Assembly: GCF_001949145.1 (NCBI RefSeq)
Contig: NW_019091614.1
Location: 41,666 to 101,869 of the forward strand
DNA: 60,204 nucleotides
Direction of reading: 5' to 3'
Source of the DNA: Acanthaster planci
Taxonomy: Eukaryota; Echinodermata; Asteroidea; Valvatida; Acanthasteridae
Part shown: in pieces, positions 48,301-58,813 of the stretch
Numbering within the stretch: position 1 is the stretch's first letter
How the letters are laid out: the number at the start of each line of letters is the position of its first letter
The notes under the pieces: model-generated
Databases searched by the model: none
The model's input: the letters and a program-made list of their open reading frames with translations, nothing else
Told to the model about the DNA's origin: nothing
Translations under genes and position numbers: made by a program

Positions 48301-51300
48301 GTACCGGCTGCGCTTACAGAAAACTCAGGTGCCACTTTGTTCATTACTTGTGGTTCTTTATTGTTGCTTTGATTGATCAAAATGGCTCTCCATTCCCCTA
48401 AAGTTATCAATCATGGTGATTTTTTCACTTCATAAAGGCTTGAAAAATCCATGGAAATTTTTGCGGCTCGAAAGTCAGGTGGGAAAAAAAGGCTTGGAAG
48501 GGGAAGACAAATATAATTGGAAATTAATCGGAAAAATCAACGAGCAAGGATACTGCAGAAGTGCAGGTACATGTGGTGCAAGAAATTGTTGAAATGGAGG
48601 ATTGAGGGACATACGTAAGGAGGCATTTTTTCGCCAGTTTTTTCAGTTTCCTCAAATCTGACCCCTGGCCATGCTCAGCACAAGAGAAAGCGCAGTATTT
48701 TGCATCAAGAGGCATGCGTTTGCCAGAGTTTGAATGTAATTCCAAAGAAACAAGTCTTACCACATTTCTGGTTTACTGCACAGCTTATATTGCTGGCACT
48801 GTAACTTTGAGCATAATCCCTGGCTTCGTGGTGTGCGAGTACTCTGTCAATTCTGACAAGCGCTGCTAGTTCAACAAAGATATGGACAAATAAGAGGAAC
48901 CACCCACACAGGGCTGGGTAGGAAGTAAAGCATCAGCATGGTGTTCTTGGAGGTAACAAGTCGCTCAACGTCACAGAGGGAAGCTAATATTGACCGTCTG
49001 CCTCAAACTGTGCATTGTGTTTTACTACACCTTGATCATTGAGCACAGGAAAATCGGACCAACATTTTGTGTGTGTACTCACAGCACACGTGCTTATTTG
49101 ACCTACATGTATACATGGATCCTCATATGGGCGCCTGCTAATCGGCAAAAAAGTTAGGACAGACATTTGATGTTGAATGGAGCGGTGAGAATTAAGCTCC
49201 TACTCGTGAATATGCATAAGTGTGGTAATGAAGTTTACTCATTACTGGAACAGGGGAAATTGTTACTGTAAGTTCTACATTCCTAACAAATCTTAGCAAT
49301 TGGCACAATGTGAAACCGTGCCAGCCATAACAAAAAAACCAATAAGTATTGTTGAAATTTAACCAATAGGGTACCAAATATAAATAGACCACTGATCCAC
49401 ATATCAAACTATGACACGACTTACGCTTCCCCTCCCGAGGCCTGATCTGTTTTCAAATTGGAAAGTCAACTGCAAAGCACCCTCATGAAATTCTGAAAGA
49501 ATAAGTCGGCTAAACACGAATCACTTTAAATAACTTGGGTTGAAATTAATTCAGTTGCAGAGACTCTGAAAGAAATTCCCTTCCAATTATATTTGATCAC
49601 TGCCTGATGAGTTGCAGAAATACATGTGACAGAAATTGTTTATGGCATATTAAATAAGATACCCATAGAAATAGAACAATGTGTCAAGTTTGACTTTCAG
49701 AGGGAGTGGTTCAAGTCACAGCAGAGCACACATGTCCGCCAACTTCATCTTGGTCGTGGTACTTGTATCTGTCAAGTAATTTCCTAATCAGATCATATTT
49801 TGCATATGAGAAGCCCCAAGGGACAGTTTTTTCCCAAGTTCTCTTGACACTCCTTAATTGGATCATTTCCTTCCACTTGTCTCCCATCCTTCCTCTTCCT
49901 CCCCACCCTCCTTGCCCTACGGACCCTGACATCTGCCTTGCAGAAGTGTTGCCGCTGCAACCAGGGCATGACAGGCGGTGACGTGGCTGTGTTTGCCGAG
50001 CGGGCTGGCAACGACAAGTGCTGGCACCCGGGCTGTTTCCGCTGCCGCACCTGCAACGAGCTGCTGGTGGATCTGATCTACTTTTACAAGGATGACGACA
50101 TCTTCTGTGGCCGCCACTATGCCGACCTTCTGAAGCCCCGCTGTGCTGCCTGTGATGAGGTACTCACATAGAGAAATCTTCGGGGTGGGTGGCCATGGGG
50201 TCCATGGGCTTCCCCCAAGGAGTAAAAATGTGGAACTTCAGTTTCAGAAGATCAGTTTACAGTAATTTTTAAACTGTGTACCTTGATATTCATAATTAAG
50301 CTTCAAAAATCGAATTCCTTGTCCGAAAAAAGAGAGAGACGTACTTCAAAATTTTACAGTTGTGATCTCCATTTTACTGAAAGTAGGTCATGGATTTCCA
50401 TCAGTTGGGGGCCACCAAAAAGTCTTGGCCTTTTTTGTCCAAAAGTGCATGAACCTTGTTCAGTTCTGTTGGATTTCAGCTGGTCGCATGCTTTACTGTA
50501 ATTGGATTCTGTTCCATTCAGTAGGGTCAAGAGTCATTAGGTTAGGGAGGCTGAGGGAGGGAGATTACCTGCCTGGCAAACTTTGCCCAGTTTTGGTGAA
50601 AGACCAAAATCAACAAGGATTCGTGGACTTAACCTGATAAATTAGCATCAATCTGTTGGGTGAAATTGTGCCGTGATTCCATCAAGAGACAGTCTTCAAG
50701 CACATATCAGTGTGAACTCCCCTAAGTGTCCAGATGTGTTTGGGAACCAACTCGTCATGGGCTCAGTTGTAGCAGAACAAAAATATAAATCTGGCTCAAA
50801 AGTAGGATTTTCCATGCAAATCAAAAAGATCATTTTGAAGCAAGTTGCCTTCCCTGGCTCCCTTGCTAGTATTTAATCTTCCCCCATGTCTAATCCCCTT
50901 AATAAACCATGTTGGCTTTGCAGTTAAGCCAGGCAAGCAGTTGTTCCTTATCTTACACGTTACCAACTTCCCTCTCTCTTGCTCGCCTGCTATTCAGTGG
51001 GACAGATGCAGTACCCACATTACGGCTCGTTAATTCACCTCATGCCCTGTTGAATTTGCTCATTCCATTTTTGTTACACTCCATCCCCATGTATGTACCT
51101 GTTAGTACATGTATGCACAACTTGGAATTGCGCTACAATACCAAATGGCTATAATAGACTTAACCACAAAAAGAGTCATTCTTTTGTCGTCAAATATTGA
51201 AAGGAGATGATTGTATGACCACCTTCAAATCTCCTCCAGTGTAAGATGGTAGGCTTGCCTGCAAGTTCGTTAGCATTTTGAGAGCTGATGTTTAGTGTTT

Positions 51301-53172
51301 GCAAAGTTGCATTCCAAGGTACACATTACAGTATGTGCAGAGCACTTTTTATTTTGCGCCCTCCGAGGGAGGAGTTTTCTTACATTCACTTCAACATTTT
51401 GCAAGATACAGGTAAGTATCTTCAGCTGCGGTGTTGGGAAAATAAGACATGTACAGTTATTGAAGCTGTTTTGAAGATCAAAAGCACAGGGTTATTAAGA
51501 GAGAGTCTGAACATTGATTTTTGTTTTGGATACCCTCCCCCCCACAGCTGATCTTTTCAGAGAAGTACACTCTTGCCGAGGAGCTGAGCTGGCACATTGA
51601 CCACTTCTGCTGCTGGAACTGCGACACTGTCCTGGGGGGCAGGCGCTATGTGGCCCGGGAGAGTCATCCCTACTGCTTGCCATGCTACGACAAGCTGTTT
51701 GCAAAGGTACCCCCCCTCAAGTTAATTGCAGTTCTGTGGGGCTTAACAGTACAGAGCTGCATCTGTTACATCTCAACCACAGACTCTGTCTCGGTTGATG
51801 GAGAGGTTGACGTGTGGTACCACCTGTCCTTTTTTATCATTTCTATGGAATACTCTTGAAGAGACTACACAATGGCAGGGTGGGCTGACGTAGCTCATAC
51901 CTTATGTGGACCCACGAACAAAAGAGGTCCTCATAGTACAGGTTTTTGTGAAGTTTTTGAGGACTAAGCCGGGTCAGCACAGGGCTACCCCCTGTCTGGA
52001 AACATTGTTAGACTCAATTTGGGTTTAGGGTTATTTGCAGCAGAGGGAAGAGGAACAGTCAAGGCAACCAACAAAAGTCCAGCTTGAAAGAGTGCTCACA
52101 CATACAAAATATTTTCACTAAGTTTTTCTTGAAATGAAAATAAAGGATAATTCATACTAAAAAGGCAATGTAAACGTGAGTGATGTTGCTAAATCAACCA
52201 GAGTAGTTTGTGTGCAGCTGGGGTCTGCATGCATGACTGCATATTTTTCTTTGGCAATGCAGAATTTGGTTGAAACTTTTTCATCCAGGGCAAGTTTGCT
52301 GATACACTGAATATTTTCCACTTCCTTTGGAAAATGAAATAAGATTCCATCTGCATGGTGGTTTTGTGGTTTAACTAGCGTATGTGACGCTCAAAGAGTT
52401 CAATGTACGGGTGAGGCATTGTAAAAGATCTGTTGACCTCTAAAATTCCTGGCACAGTGAAATTTACATCCCAAAGTGGTCATCCAGTGTTCTGATTCAG
52501 CTTCACCTCAGGAAAATAAGCACTCAGCAAAATTAGCATGGGAGGCTGGTTTTACTGTGCCACTCAAAGTAGTCAGTTTATCAACAGGCTGTGATTCCAA
52601 GTTCTTGTGCCAATGTTTTGGGTTTCATCTAACAAAGCTTCCTGTTCTCCGGGCCCATGCTCAACAGCATTGTGCTGTATTCAACTGTACCTGCGCATAT
52701 TTGACTCAAAACTTGACTTGATCACAACTCTGAAAATTAGGAGAATACGGTGCGTGCTAGGGACATGTTTGTAGATGTCAGGATCAAACGTAATAAGGGA
52801 GTCATTTGTTTTTTCAAAGTAAATGACCTTTGCGTTTAGCTACATGTCCATGTTGCTTCATGTTTAAGTCAGACTACTAATAGAAGGCTGGATAGCTCAA
52901 TTAATGGAACACTGATACGGTTGCCTTGATGTCCCAGTTTCCGATCTGGTAAATGTTTCCCCTTTTTTCACCACCAGTACTGTGGCACCTGCAATCAGAA
53001 GATTGAGGCCGACAGCAAGCGGCTGAACCACGAGAACAACTTCTGGCACGCTGACGCTGCCTGCTTCAAGTGCTCCTCCTGCGCCGTCTCACTTGTGGGC
53101 CGCTCCTTCCTGCCCAAGGATCGCAACATCTTCTGCTCTGTGCAGTGCAAACGAAAGTACTTCAACCAGTGA
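21256..53172 (+). CDS. TES: Testin (Cys-rich N-terminus, PET and three LIM domains), complete, 8 coding exons
   Basis: Testin is a zinc-binding LIM adaptor of focal adhesions and cell contacts that binds actin regulators such as zyxin and Mena in vertebrates. The join is 21256-21330, 28954-29039, 30531-30774, 43928-44134, 47683-47877, 49944-50159, 51548-51706, 52978-53172, giving 458 aa. Order: a Cys-rich segment ([14 protein letters not shown] to RICKICKC, about residues 28-63), PET (about 110-205), a Pro/Gly/Glu linker (205-269), LIM1 (271-333), LIM2 (336-393) and LIM3 (396-454). Human TES is about 421 aa; the excess is mostly the longer linker. Three LIMs plus PET excludes LMCD1 (two LIMs). 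The Cys-rich start and the end straight after LIM3 exclude Prickle. All introns are GT/AG. The first exon is the least certain part. Confidence 0.95.
25419..25580. repeat. Dispersed TACATGTA tract
   Basis: Many overlapping copies of tacatgta and its shifted form tgtacatg, interrupted by tactgtag-like variants. The motif is its own reverse complement. Confidence 0.85.
25941..26195. repeat. Long TACATG/CATGTA array
   Basis: This is the densest tract in the window, with runs such as gtacatgtacatgtacatc and tatgtacatgtacatgtat mixed with ctgtacagtata. Translations of any frame give only Tyr-Met, His-Val or Cys-Thr repeats. Confidence 0.92.
26763..26900. repeat. Inverted and direct copies of AATCCTCCAAAATCC
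   Basis: The motif occurs three times on the + strand and once inverted (ggattttggaggattgag). A truncated copy (cctcaatcctccaattt) is near 32561. Confidence 0.7.
27481..27565 (-). mobile_element. tRNA-like SINE head, copy 1 (minus strand)
   Basis: On the minus strand it reads gcaagcttggttgtcaagtg, gttagatgtcttcactag, then gtattcgatttgagttac. The A box is close to consensus and the B box is decayed. It pairs with a sister copy about 270 bp downstream. Confidence 0.55.
27750..27840 (-). mobile_element. tRNA-like SINE head, copy 2 (minus strand)
   Basis: On the minus strand it reads ggcaagctcagtggtcgagt, ggttagatgtctagtaagc, then tgggtttgagttcaagtg. The A box TGGTCGAGTGG is excellent and the B box is one or two changes from consensus. 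Similarity to copy 1 extends into the flank, suggesting a local tandem duplication. Confidence 0.6.
28954..29039 (+). CDS. TES: TES exon 2 (Cys-rich segment, first half)
   Basis: The exon encodes [22 protein letters not shown] and LELHFW, ending inside an Arg codon before gtgaga. The C-x2-C...C pattern and ELHFWR are diagnostic of the testin N-terminus. The acceptor is catcatgcag. An in-frame ATG at 28948-28950 would give Met-Gln-VVLGHE if transcription began here. Confidence 0.93.
29040..30530 (+). other. TES intron 2
   Basis: The intron is 1.5 kb with GT/AG ends. It holds the second copy of the palindromic MITE also present in the IMPDH gene (29135-29385). Nothing else is recognised. Confidence 0.85.
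29135..29385. mobile_element. Palindromic MITE, family A copy 2
   Basis: It shares tatagcgtcgcatagc, caagatggagaactt, gaatacaca(c)taaaa, gatgccatt, caggcacg and the far arm gttctccatcttgcgcc with copy 1, in the same orientation. It is more diverged and slightly shorter. Confidence 0.8.
30531..30774 (+). CDS. TES: TES exon 3 (Cys-rich end and start of PET)
   Basis: The acceptor is aattcacag and the donor is gtgagc. The exon encodes [13 protein letters not shown], then [16 protein letters not shown] and ITFEWIPQG, the entry to the PET domain. It has one base plus 81 codons and ends in phase 0. Confidence 0.96.
33370..34090. repeat. Degenerate GGCC-GGTGCC repeat region
   Basis: Copies of ggccacggcaatcggtgcc, ggccatggtgcccctgaaa, ggccttggtgcctttc and ggccacggtgccccttaaaa recur irregularly in two clusters, 33.37-33.51 and 33.96-34.09 kb. 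The open frames here look like a by-product. Confidence 0.45.
34420..34820. repeat. TACATGTA-rich tract in TES intron 3
   Basis: Repeated acatgtatgtgc, tacatgtacttgtacata and ctacatgtacatgtata motifs over about 400 bp, interrupted rather than strictly tandem. Confidence 0.75.
39570..39643. repeat. 74-nt hairpin
   Basis: ttacatgtgtgctttcctat pairs with ataggaaaatgcacatgtaa around a loop of about 34 nt. The size would suit a small-RNA precursor, but a short inverted repeat is equally possible. Confidence 0.5.
40253..40372. repeat. TACATGTA tract in TES intron 3
   Basis: Several tgtacatgtac units with an interspersed taccggtagg palindrome. Confidence 0.8.
43928..44134 (+). CDS. TES: TES exon 4 (PET domain core)
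   Basis: The acceptor is cccttcag and the donor is gtacgg. The 69 codons encode [20 protein letters not shown], then [14 protein letters not shown] and [19 protein letters not shown]. This matches the PET core of testin (YMxMxPxxxQPVxGxEGA). It is phase 0 at both ends. Confidence 0.97.
44135..47682 (+). other. TES intron 4
   Basis: The intron is 3.5 kb with GT/AG ends. It contains the inverted-repeat MITE copy at 45270-45408. I see no coding content. Confidence 0.82.
45270..45408 (-). mobile_element. Palindromic MITE, family C copy 2
   Basis: On the minus strand it reads gggcctgtttgtttcaaacc, then gatctcgatcagagatccc, then gttcactctatccatta. These match the ends and centre of the copy at 19266. 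The arms pair over about 40 nt. Confidence 0.75.
47683..47877 (+). CDS. TES: TES exon 5 (PET-LIM linker)
   Basis: The acceptor is catgcacag and the donor is gtaggt. The 65 codons are rich in Pro, Gly, Glu and Gln, with no cysteine and no recognised fold. Position between PET and LIM1, an intact frame and clean splice sites support it. It is phase 0 at both ends, so skipping it would keep the frame and leave a linker of nearly zero length. Confidence 0.88.
47878..49943 (+). other. TES intron 5
   Basis: The intron is 2.1 kb with GT/AG ends. Its sequence is plain, with few TACATG motifs, and I see no recognised element. Confidence 0.82.
49944..50159 (+). CDS. TES: TES exon 6 (LIM1 and first zinc pair of LIM2)
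   Basis: The acceptor is cttgcag and the donor is gtactc. The 72 codons carry the LIM1 ligands: [15 protein letters not shown] and FCGRHYAD. The stretch [14 protein letters not shown] closely follows vertebrate testin LIM1. The last residues, CAACDE, are the first zinc-binding pair of LIM2, so an intron splits that finger. Confidence 0.97.
50160..51547 (+). other. TES intron 6
   Basis: The intron is 1.4 kb with GT/AG ends. I see nothing of note inside it. Confidence 0.85.
51548..51706 (+). CDS. TES: TES exon 7 (rest of LIM2)
   Basis: The acceptor is cccccacag and the donor is gtaccc. The 53 codons encode [16 protein letters not shown], then HFCCWNC and YCLPCYDK, completing LIM2. WHxxHFCCxxCD is the testin form of the LIM2 centre. 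It is phase 0 at both ends. Confidence 0.97.
51707..52977 (+). other. TES intron 7
   Basis: The intron is 1.3 kb with GT/AG ends. A degenerate tRNA-like segment lies at 52886-52955, directly before the polypyrimidine tract of the last exon. Confidence 0.85.
52886..52955 (+). repeat. Degenerate tRNA-like segment near last TES exon
   Basis: ggctggatagctcaattaat resembles a tRNA 5' half with an A box, and agtttccgatctgg lies where a B box would be. It is too degenerate to be a tRNA gene. It may be an old SINE head ending about 20 nt before the splice acceptor. Confidence 0.3.
52978..53172 (+). CDS. TES: TES exon 8 (LIM3 and stop)
   Basis: The acceptor is caccaccag. The exon encodes [29 protein letters not shown] and [14 protein letters not shown], then TGA at 53170-53172. 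The spacings H-x4-C and C-x3-C in LIM3 are the same non-standard spacings as in vertebrate testin. The protein stops directly after the domain, as testin does. Confidence 0.97.
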   Translation, partial: YCGTCNQKIEADSKRLNHENNFWHADAACFKCSSCAVSLVGRSFLPKDRNIFCSVQCKRKYFNQ

Positions 53173-54756
53173 GGGAAGTAGGCGTGGCAGCTTTTACGCC
53201 AGTTGTCTCCAGAGAGCACTGTTTATAATTGTTGATCTTGATCTGGGGGTTTTATTTTATTTTTTATTTTTTGGGGTAGGTTTGAGGGGAGTTGTGTTTT
53301 CAAGTCTTCTTTCCTGTAACAACTCCCCTGCTGCTGACTTCATGTATTCCATAGTGTTTGAAAGTGGGATGAATCAAGGGCAAGCTGTTAAAACGTCGGC
53401 CTCAGCTTTGGGTTGCAGCATTGTTACTTGTGGTTCCCAGCTTGCTTAAGTTGGGCTCTTTATGGGGTACATTTAGTCACAAGGCCTGTGTGCAACCCTC
53501 ACCTTTTTTGCCCCAGGGCTTTTTACTTTCCCAAAATAGCGCTGCACTGTCATTGCTGGATGTCAGAAAATACACAGAGACAAGGCTTTAAGTGGCATCC
53601 TGTTTGCAAATCTTTGTGCAGTGCATGCTGTTATTATCAGATAAAAACCTTCCCAGTTAAAGAGTACCGAAGTGTGACGTCATTGTGAACCAGAAAGTGC
53701 AATGCAAACGAATGGAGTACGTGCACGTGTTGGTTTGCGCACTGGTTCTCACCTTAATGCCTTTTACACACATTAATTGTGCGTGTGACGTATTCACTTT
53801 GGTACTCTGTAGGTGGCAACATCTGGGAAGTCATGTGCCAGCCATGGAAATGAAGTGAACAGACTTATATTTTGCTCCATTGTATCTAGTTACACTGCAA
53901 TGCACTTTCTCCTTTCACTTTTGGAAGTATGCCTCAGACACGTGTGCATGAGATCCCCATTGTATCGCCCAAACGTGGAGCCCTCAAACTGATTTAGCCA
54001 TTTTGGGCAGCTAGAGACTTCCCTCACTTCTACTTCCATTCAGATGGCACAGGAAACTCGACCCCACACATTTGTTACAGTTTTGATTTGCAGTCTCTTG
54101 CAGGCGCCACAGAGCTGTATATTGAGAGAGTTGTGCCAACGTCAAACTTGGGGAACCAAAATGGCTGTTCATTATGTATGCGGTACAGCATGCAGCAATT
54201 GTGTGCTAATTATCCATTTGCACCGACGCATAATTCACCATTTTGGTTCCAACAATTGAGACACTTATGTCGGAACTCTCTCTATAAACAGCTCTAACTT
54301 GCCAGTACCGGCGGCAAGTTGTCGTAAGCCAGTGACATGTCATCCAGGTCCCAAGTCATGTTGCAATGTTATTCAAATGAAGTGTGACAGAGGTATTCCT
54401 TCGTCAGTGTTCACCCACTTTGATCAGATTTGTTATTTGACCTGACGGGCAGTGTGTCTTTTTTACATGCTAATGTTACGGTACTCTATATTATGCAACA
54501 AAAATGGACAAGTAAGCTCATTATGTACATGCTATAAAGGAGGTCATTGTTACTAATGAGTTGTAAAAAGGTTTCCATTTTTTCATTTTGTAGTACATGT
54601 ATTCTGCAGTTCTCTGTATGTGTGTGTGAACAAGTCAGTCATAGTTTATAGTGTGCCTTCATTGAAACCTGCTCATTCATGCTAGTCACTTGCCATGTGT
54701 TTCCATTCTTGTCACAGTTGGGGTTGGGGTTTTCACTATAATTATACCAGGCACGA

Positions 54757-54912
54757 AATGGGACAGAAGGGTGCCCCCCCCATAAGTCCAATCCCTATAC
54801 ACGCTCTAGACTATTGTTTCTTAACACATCCCCCTAGGTGTGTGAAAAGAATTCCTGAGATACCAGTGTAACAATGACCATCACAAAGGCGGGGGGTGCT
54901 CTCTGTCCCATA
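54757..54912. repeat. Foldback in TES 3' UTR (ATGGGACAGA ends)
   Basis: atgggacagaagggtgcccc and, inverted, atgggacagagagcaccccc form the arms of a 156-bp element. Confidence 0.65.
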
Positions 54913-55403
54913 GTTTGCATCATATGTTTCACTAAGTAGGTCTCTGAGTTTTCCGTATTTTTAGCTTTGTCTCCATCTTAGGCCTCACCTGACATTCCCT
55001 GGCTTTCTAATTTTTAGTTTAAAAAAATCTCTTTTGGCAAGAGGACGTGTGGAATTGTATGTCATAACCTGAAGATGGAAGTGTTTTCATTTTGTGTGTG
55101 AATAATACACACCCACAACTAATTTGCAAATCAAAGACCAAGCCTGAGATAAAGACAAAAATGAGATTCAGAAAACCGTCATTTTCTCTCACAACACTTT
55201 GAGGATTAAGACATAAATCACCCTCTGTATGCTTGCGTTCTATATGTCTAGAAAAGCACTTTTGTGGCCTTTGTGCTTGAAGGCCCCCCTCAGCTTTCTG
55301 ATAAAGTGTGTTTCAGAGACTCTTATTGGTCCTAGTCTGAGCTGTGTGTAGTTGGCAACATCTGATTGGACACAGCATGCACACTGTAAGATTCTTCATA
55401 TTC

Positions 55404-55409
55404 AATAAA
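55404..55409 (+). terminator. TES: Candidate TES polyadenylation signal (AATAAA)
   Basis: This is a canonical hexamer in ttcaataaaacgg, followed within about 30 nt by GT-rich sequence (cagtggttgtc). It is the first AATAAA seen downstream of the stop codon. Later ones exist, for example near 55840 and 57440, so alternative 3' ends are possible. Confidence 0.4.
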
Positions 55410-55609
55410 ACGGTTGCTTCACCCAGTGGTTGTCAAACAGTCATAGGATGGACCATGCAGCGGCGTTCATTTCTGTTGAAACTATTTAATTGAGGAAGAG
55501 GTTTTTGTTTTGATCACTTCATATGAGCCAGTCACAAGTGCTGTCCGAAACCCACCAGTTTGACACTTACATTGTGCATATTTGATGGAAAGACATTTAC
55601 TTTTTTCCC

Positions 55610-55673
55610 AAAATGAAATCGGGTTTGAATGTGAAATTCAATTTCAAATTCACACCACTGGATTTCATTTCAT
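55610..55673. repeat. AT-rich hairpin
   Basis: aaaatgaaatcgggtttgaa and tgaatttgaaattgaatttc type arms pair across about 64 nt (aaatgaaatc at the left, gatttcattt at the right). Confidence 0.5.
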
Positions 55674-55809
55674 GTTTACAGTGTAATTTGTGATCACATT
55701 GTGCTACATATAATTCATTCTACGTCCATCTCATGTGGCCAGTGTTGTCATAAAAGCAAATTCATCTTATACAGTTGTCACTGAAATTCAGTGATTGGAC
55801 ATTTAAGTC

Positions 55810-56170
55810 AGTAAGCCTTTTGTGAGTTAAATTTGAATAAAATCTGATACACTGAGTTCTTTAAATTCACGTGAACATAATTTGAATTCTCCATACTAAA
55901 GACACTGTTGCTATACCTTGTGATTCAGGGCAAGCTTTTGCTCAGTAACACAAAGAGACAGCTTGCACAAGACACTATTTTCAATGGATAAGAAGGGCAC
56001 AAAGGACCAGTCTTTTCCAGAGATGGTGGTTGCTATGAAAAAGCTTGCCCCAAATGACGAGGTATAGCAACAGTGATTTAGTCTAGGGAATTCAATTTGT
56101 TATGTTTATATGCAATCAGATAACGCAGTATACCAGATTTTATTCAAATTTAACTCGCAAGAGGCTTATT
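55810..56170. mobile_element. Large palindromic element, about 360 bp
   Basis: The arms are about 150 nt each. The left arm has gttaaatttgaataaaatct, aaagacactgttgctatacc and ggcaagctttt. The right arm read on the other strand has gttaaatttgaataaaatct, aaatcactgttgctatacc and ggcaagctttt. The outermost match is agtaagcc/aataagcc. It is non-coding. Confidence 0.85.
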
Positions 56171-58813
56171 AGTGTATGTGAATATGTGTATGATAAAAAT
56201 GTTGAATTAACTCGAAAGCCTGTATCTTTGTAGATCATTCCAAATAGACTGGATTGAAGACACAGTTTAATATATCGTGGCTAAAGTAGGTTTCCTGTGC
56301 AAAAACAATTATTTTGGTATAGAGATGATTGGTTTTACCATTGTGTAATGGGTACTTTTGTTTTGGCTTTTTGGGGTAGGATGTCATGTACATTGCGGTG
56401 TCATTCTTGAATGCATGTCGTTGTATGACACTCTAACTTAAATCCGTGTACCAAAGCAGTTTCTACTTTTACCACATGTAGAATTGTTGTAAACATTAAT
56501 CAATTTGATCTCAGCAGTGCCTGTTAGGGGATAACCTGTAACTATTCACTGCAGTGAATGCCAAATGCTAATACACCCTGTTCAGTTGTTGCAAACCAAT
56601 TGGATTCTTTTTGTGTGTGTGTGTTCCAGTGAATCACGGGCTTTCCTAATCTGACCAAATACAGCACATCTTGGTAAGAGTGGATGTGTTAGACTCCAAA
56701 ACCTTTTTTTACCGTATATTAACTTTTTGAGGATGCAGTACCTCTGAAGTGATGAGAGACTTGAATCCTTGTTTCTTTGAACTGTTAAACTAAATGATTT
56801 ATTTCACTTTCTGCTTGAATTTGAGAGGTCAAACCGTCATGGGCATATCTCATTGGTGGTTGCTCAAAGTTAGGCCAGATCACATTGAAAACCGTTGCTG
56901 ATGACTGTTGATGTCATGATAACATGGGACCAAATTTAAGTCACAGGGTTTCCAAGTTGTTCTATGGGGGACAAGCCTAAGCCTGGCAAGTGCCACAGTT
57001 CTGTGTACAGAAAAAAATTAGAGAGCAGCATCAAAAGAGCAGGAAAATGCTGGAGAAGAGAAATCAGAATGCTCAGCTGGAAATGTGTTCTGGGGCAACT
57101 TTCGGAAGGGTCCTCTGCGCAGGTAATTTGGAGAACAAATCTGCTTTTTTTTTCTTGTGACCTGCTCTGCAAAAAAGAGTCTGAAGTCACTGGAGCCACT
57201 TTTGGAGTCTTACTTTGTATGAGATTGAGGAATTTGAGCTTTTTGGGTTTTTATGTGTTACCCAGTTTGGTGTGATGAAAGTGGATGTTGTGTAGATGTC
57301 AAAACGTTGAGGATTCCTATGCCATGAACACTGTGCAAGATTCTTTCAGAAACCCAACTCGGAAGTTACTCTGGTGGCATGTGACTCATATTTACATTTC
57401 GGGTCACATTTGGGTTGAGTTGAAAAAGCATTAATGAGCAATAAATGGAAAAGCTTTGGGGGAAAAATATTCCCAGTAAGTTTAATATCTATAGGACTTT
57501 CAGTTCAGAATTAAGCAAATGTTGGAATATGAAGCACCTTGTTTGTAAAGATTGTAAAACTTTTCAATTTTATAAGTAGGTAATCATTTTGCTGGAGATT
57601 TGCTTGTGCTGTTAATATTGTATGCAGATTGATCCCTAGAATCACCAGAAGTAGCCTTGTTATATACTTATTTATGCATTTTGGTGTAATGCAGACTAGG
57701 AAAATGAAGTACTGGTCACTTTCTAAAGCATCATGATGTAAATTTCTTATTTTGCTTGGTAAGTGCTTTGTAGTAACTGTGCTGTTTACAAGTCATGTTG
57801 TTGGTAGAATGGAAATCATGTTCTTTCTGTGCTTATGAAGGTTTGTGGCCCAGCTCAGCAGCCTGTGACCTCAAAGAGTGGTGCCATTGCTGAGGCCACT
57901 TACTCAATCGGTACTGTTTCCAAGCAGTCAGGGATAAAGACAAACTTGCGGCTGCTGAGATGGCTCCACTCTCCGTGGATAGCAAGGGAGGAGAATTTAA
58001 CTCCAGGAAACAGTAAAACTTTATTTCATTTTGTATCGTTAATGGTCAATCTATTTTTCGGATGGTGGAAGGTCCATTCCTGATTTTGCACTTAGCTATA
58101 AGTGATTTAGATTTAGTATGTCATTGTACAAAATCAAAGCTTTTTGTGGTGTTTGGTGGTACATTTTTTAAACTCTGTGTCCAGAAGTTAAGACATATAA
58201 TTGTTACTTTGATATGCTTTAATTCACAGTTTATCTAGAGTTTTATCTGTGATGTCGAAATGTTTTGATTAATATTCGAAATTAAGTCCCCTCTCCTCTA
58301 ATAATTTTGGTTACCCTCTCTATTACCAGATTAATTGGACCCCCCCCTTCACACCACCACCACCACTACCAAAAAAATATTACAGTAATAATTGATATGT
58401 TCAGTTTTACGTGCAGAAATGATTTTTTGTGTGAATGAATAAACCAGAATTGAAGATATCGACAGTGGGATTGAAGAAAGTCTCATTACGGTGGGGGGAA
58501 ATGAGCCTTAAGAGAGAAACAGAGACGTTTTCATTCAGAAGAAAAAAATTAGCTTCGAGAATGTTTTACTACACCACAGATAACGAAGAAATTAGTTTTT
58601 CTTTTTTGCATTTTGTACTTGAATACGAGGACTGAACCACAGGTAACAATTTCGTTTGATGTCATTGGTCAGTCTTTCATTCAGTTCTGTACCCAGCGGT
58701 ACATATGTGTGCCCAAGTTCAGGTTGCATTGTTACATAACAGACGAACACATACTCATTCCATAGTTCCAATTTGTCTCCACAACGAAAATTAACCCAAT
58801 CCCAACTTTCCTA

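Noticed and set aside
57829-58083. 84-codon frame downstream of TES beginning VCGPAQQPVTSK
   Set aside because: It looked protein-like at first, but it has no supported acceptor/donor pair and no recognised family. Not enough to call.
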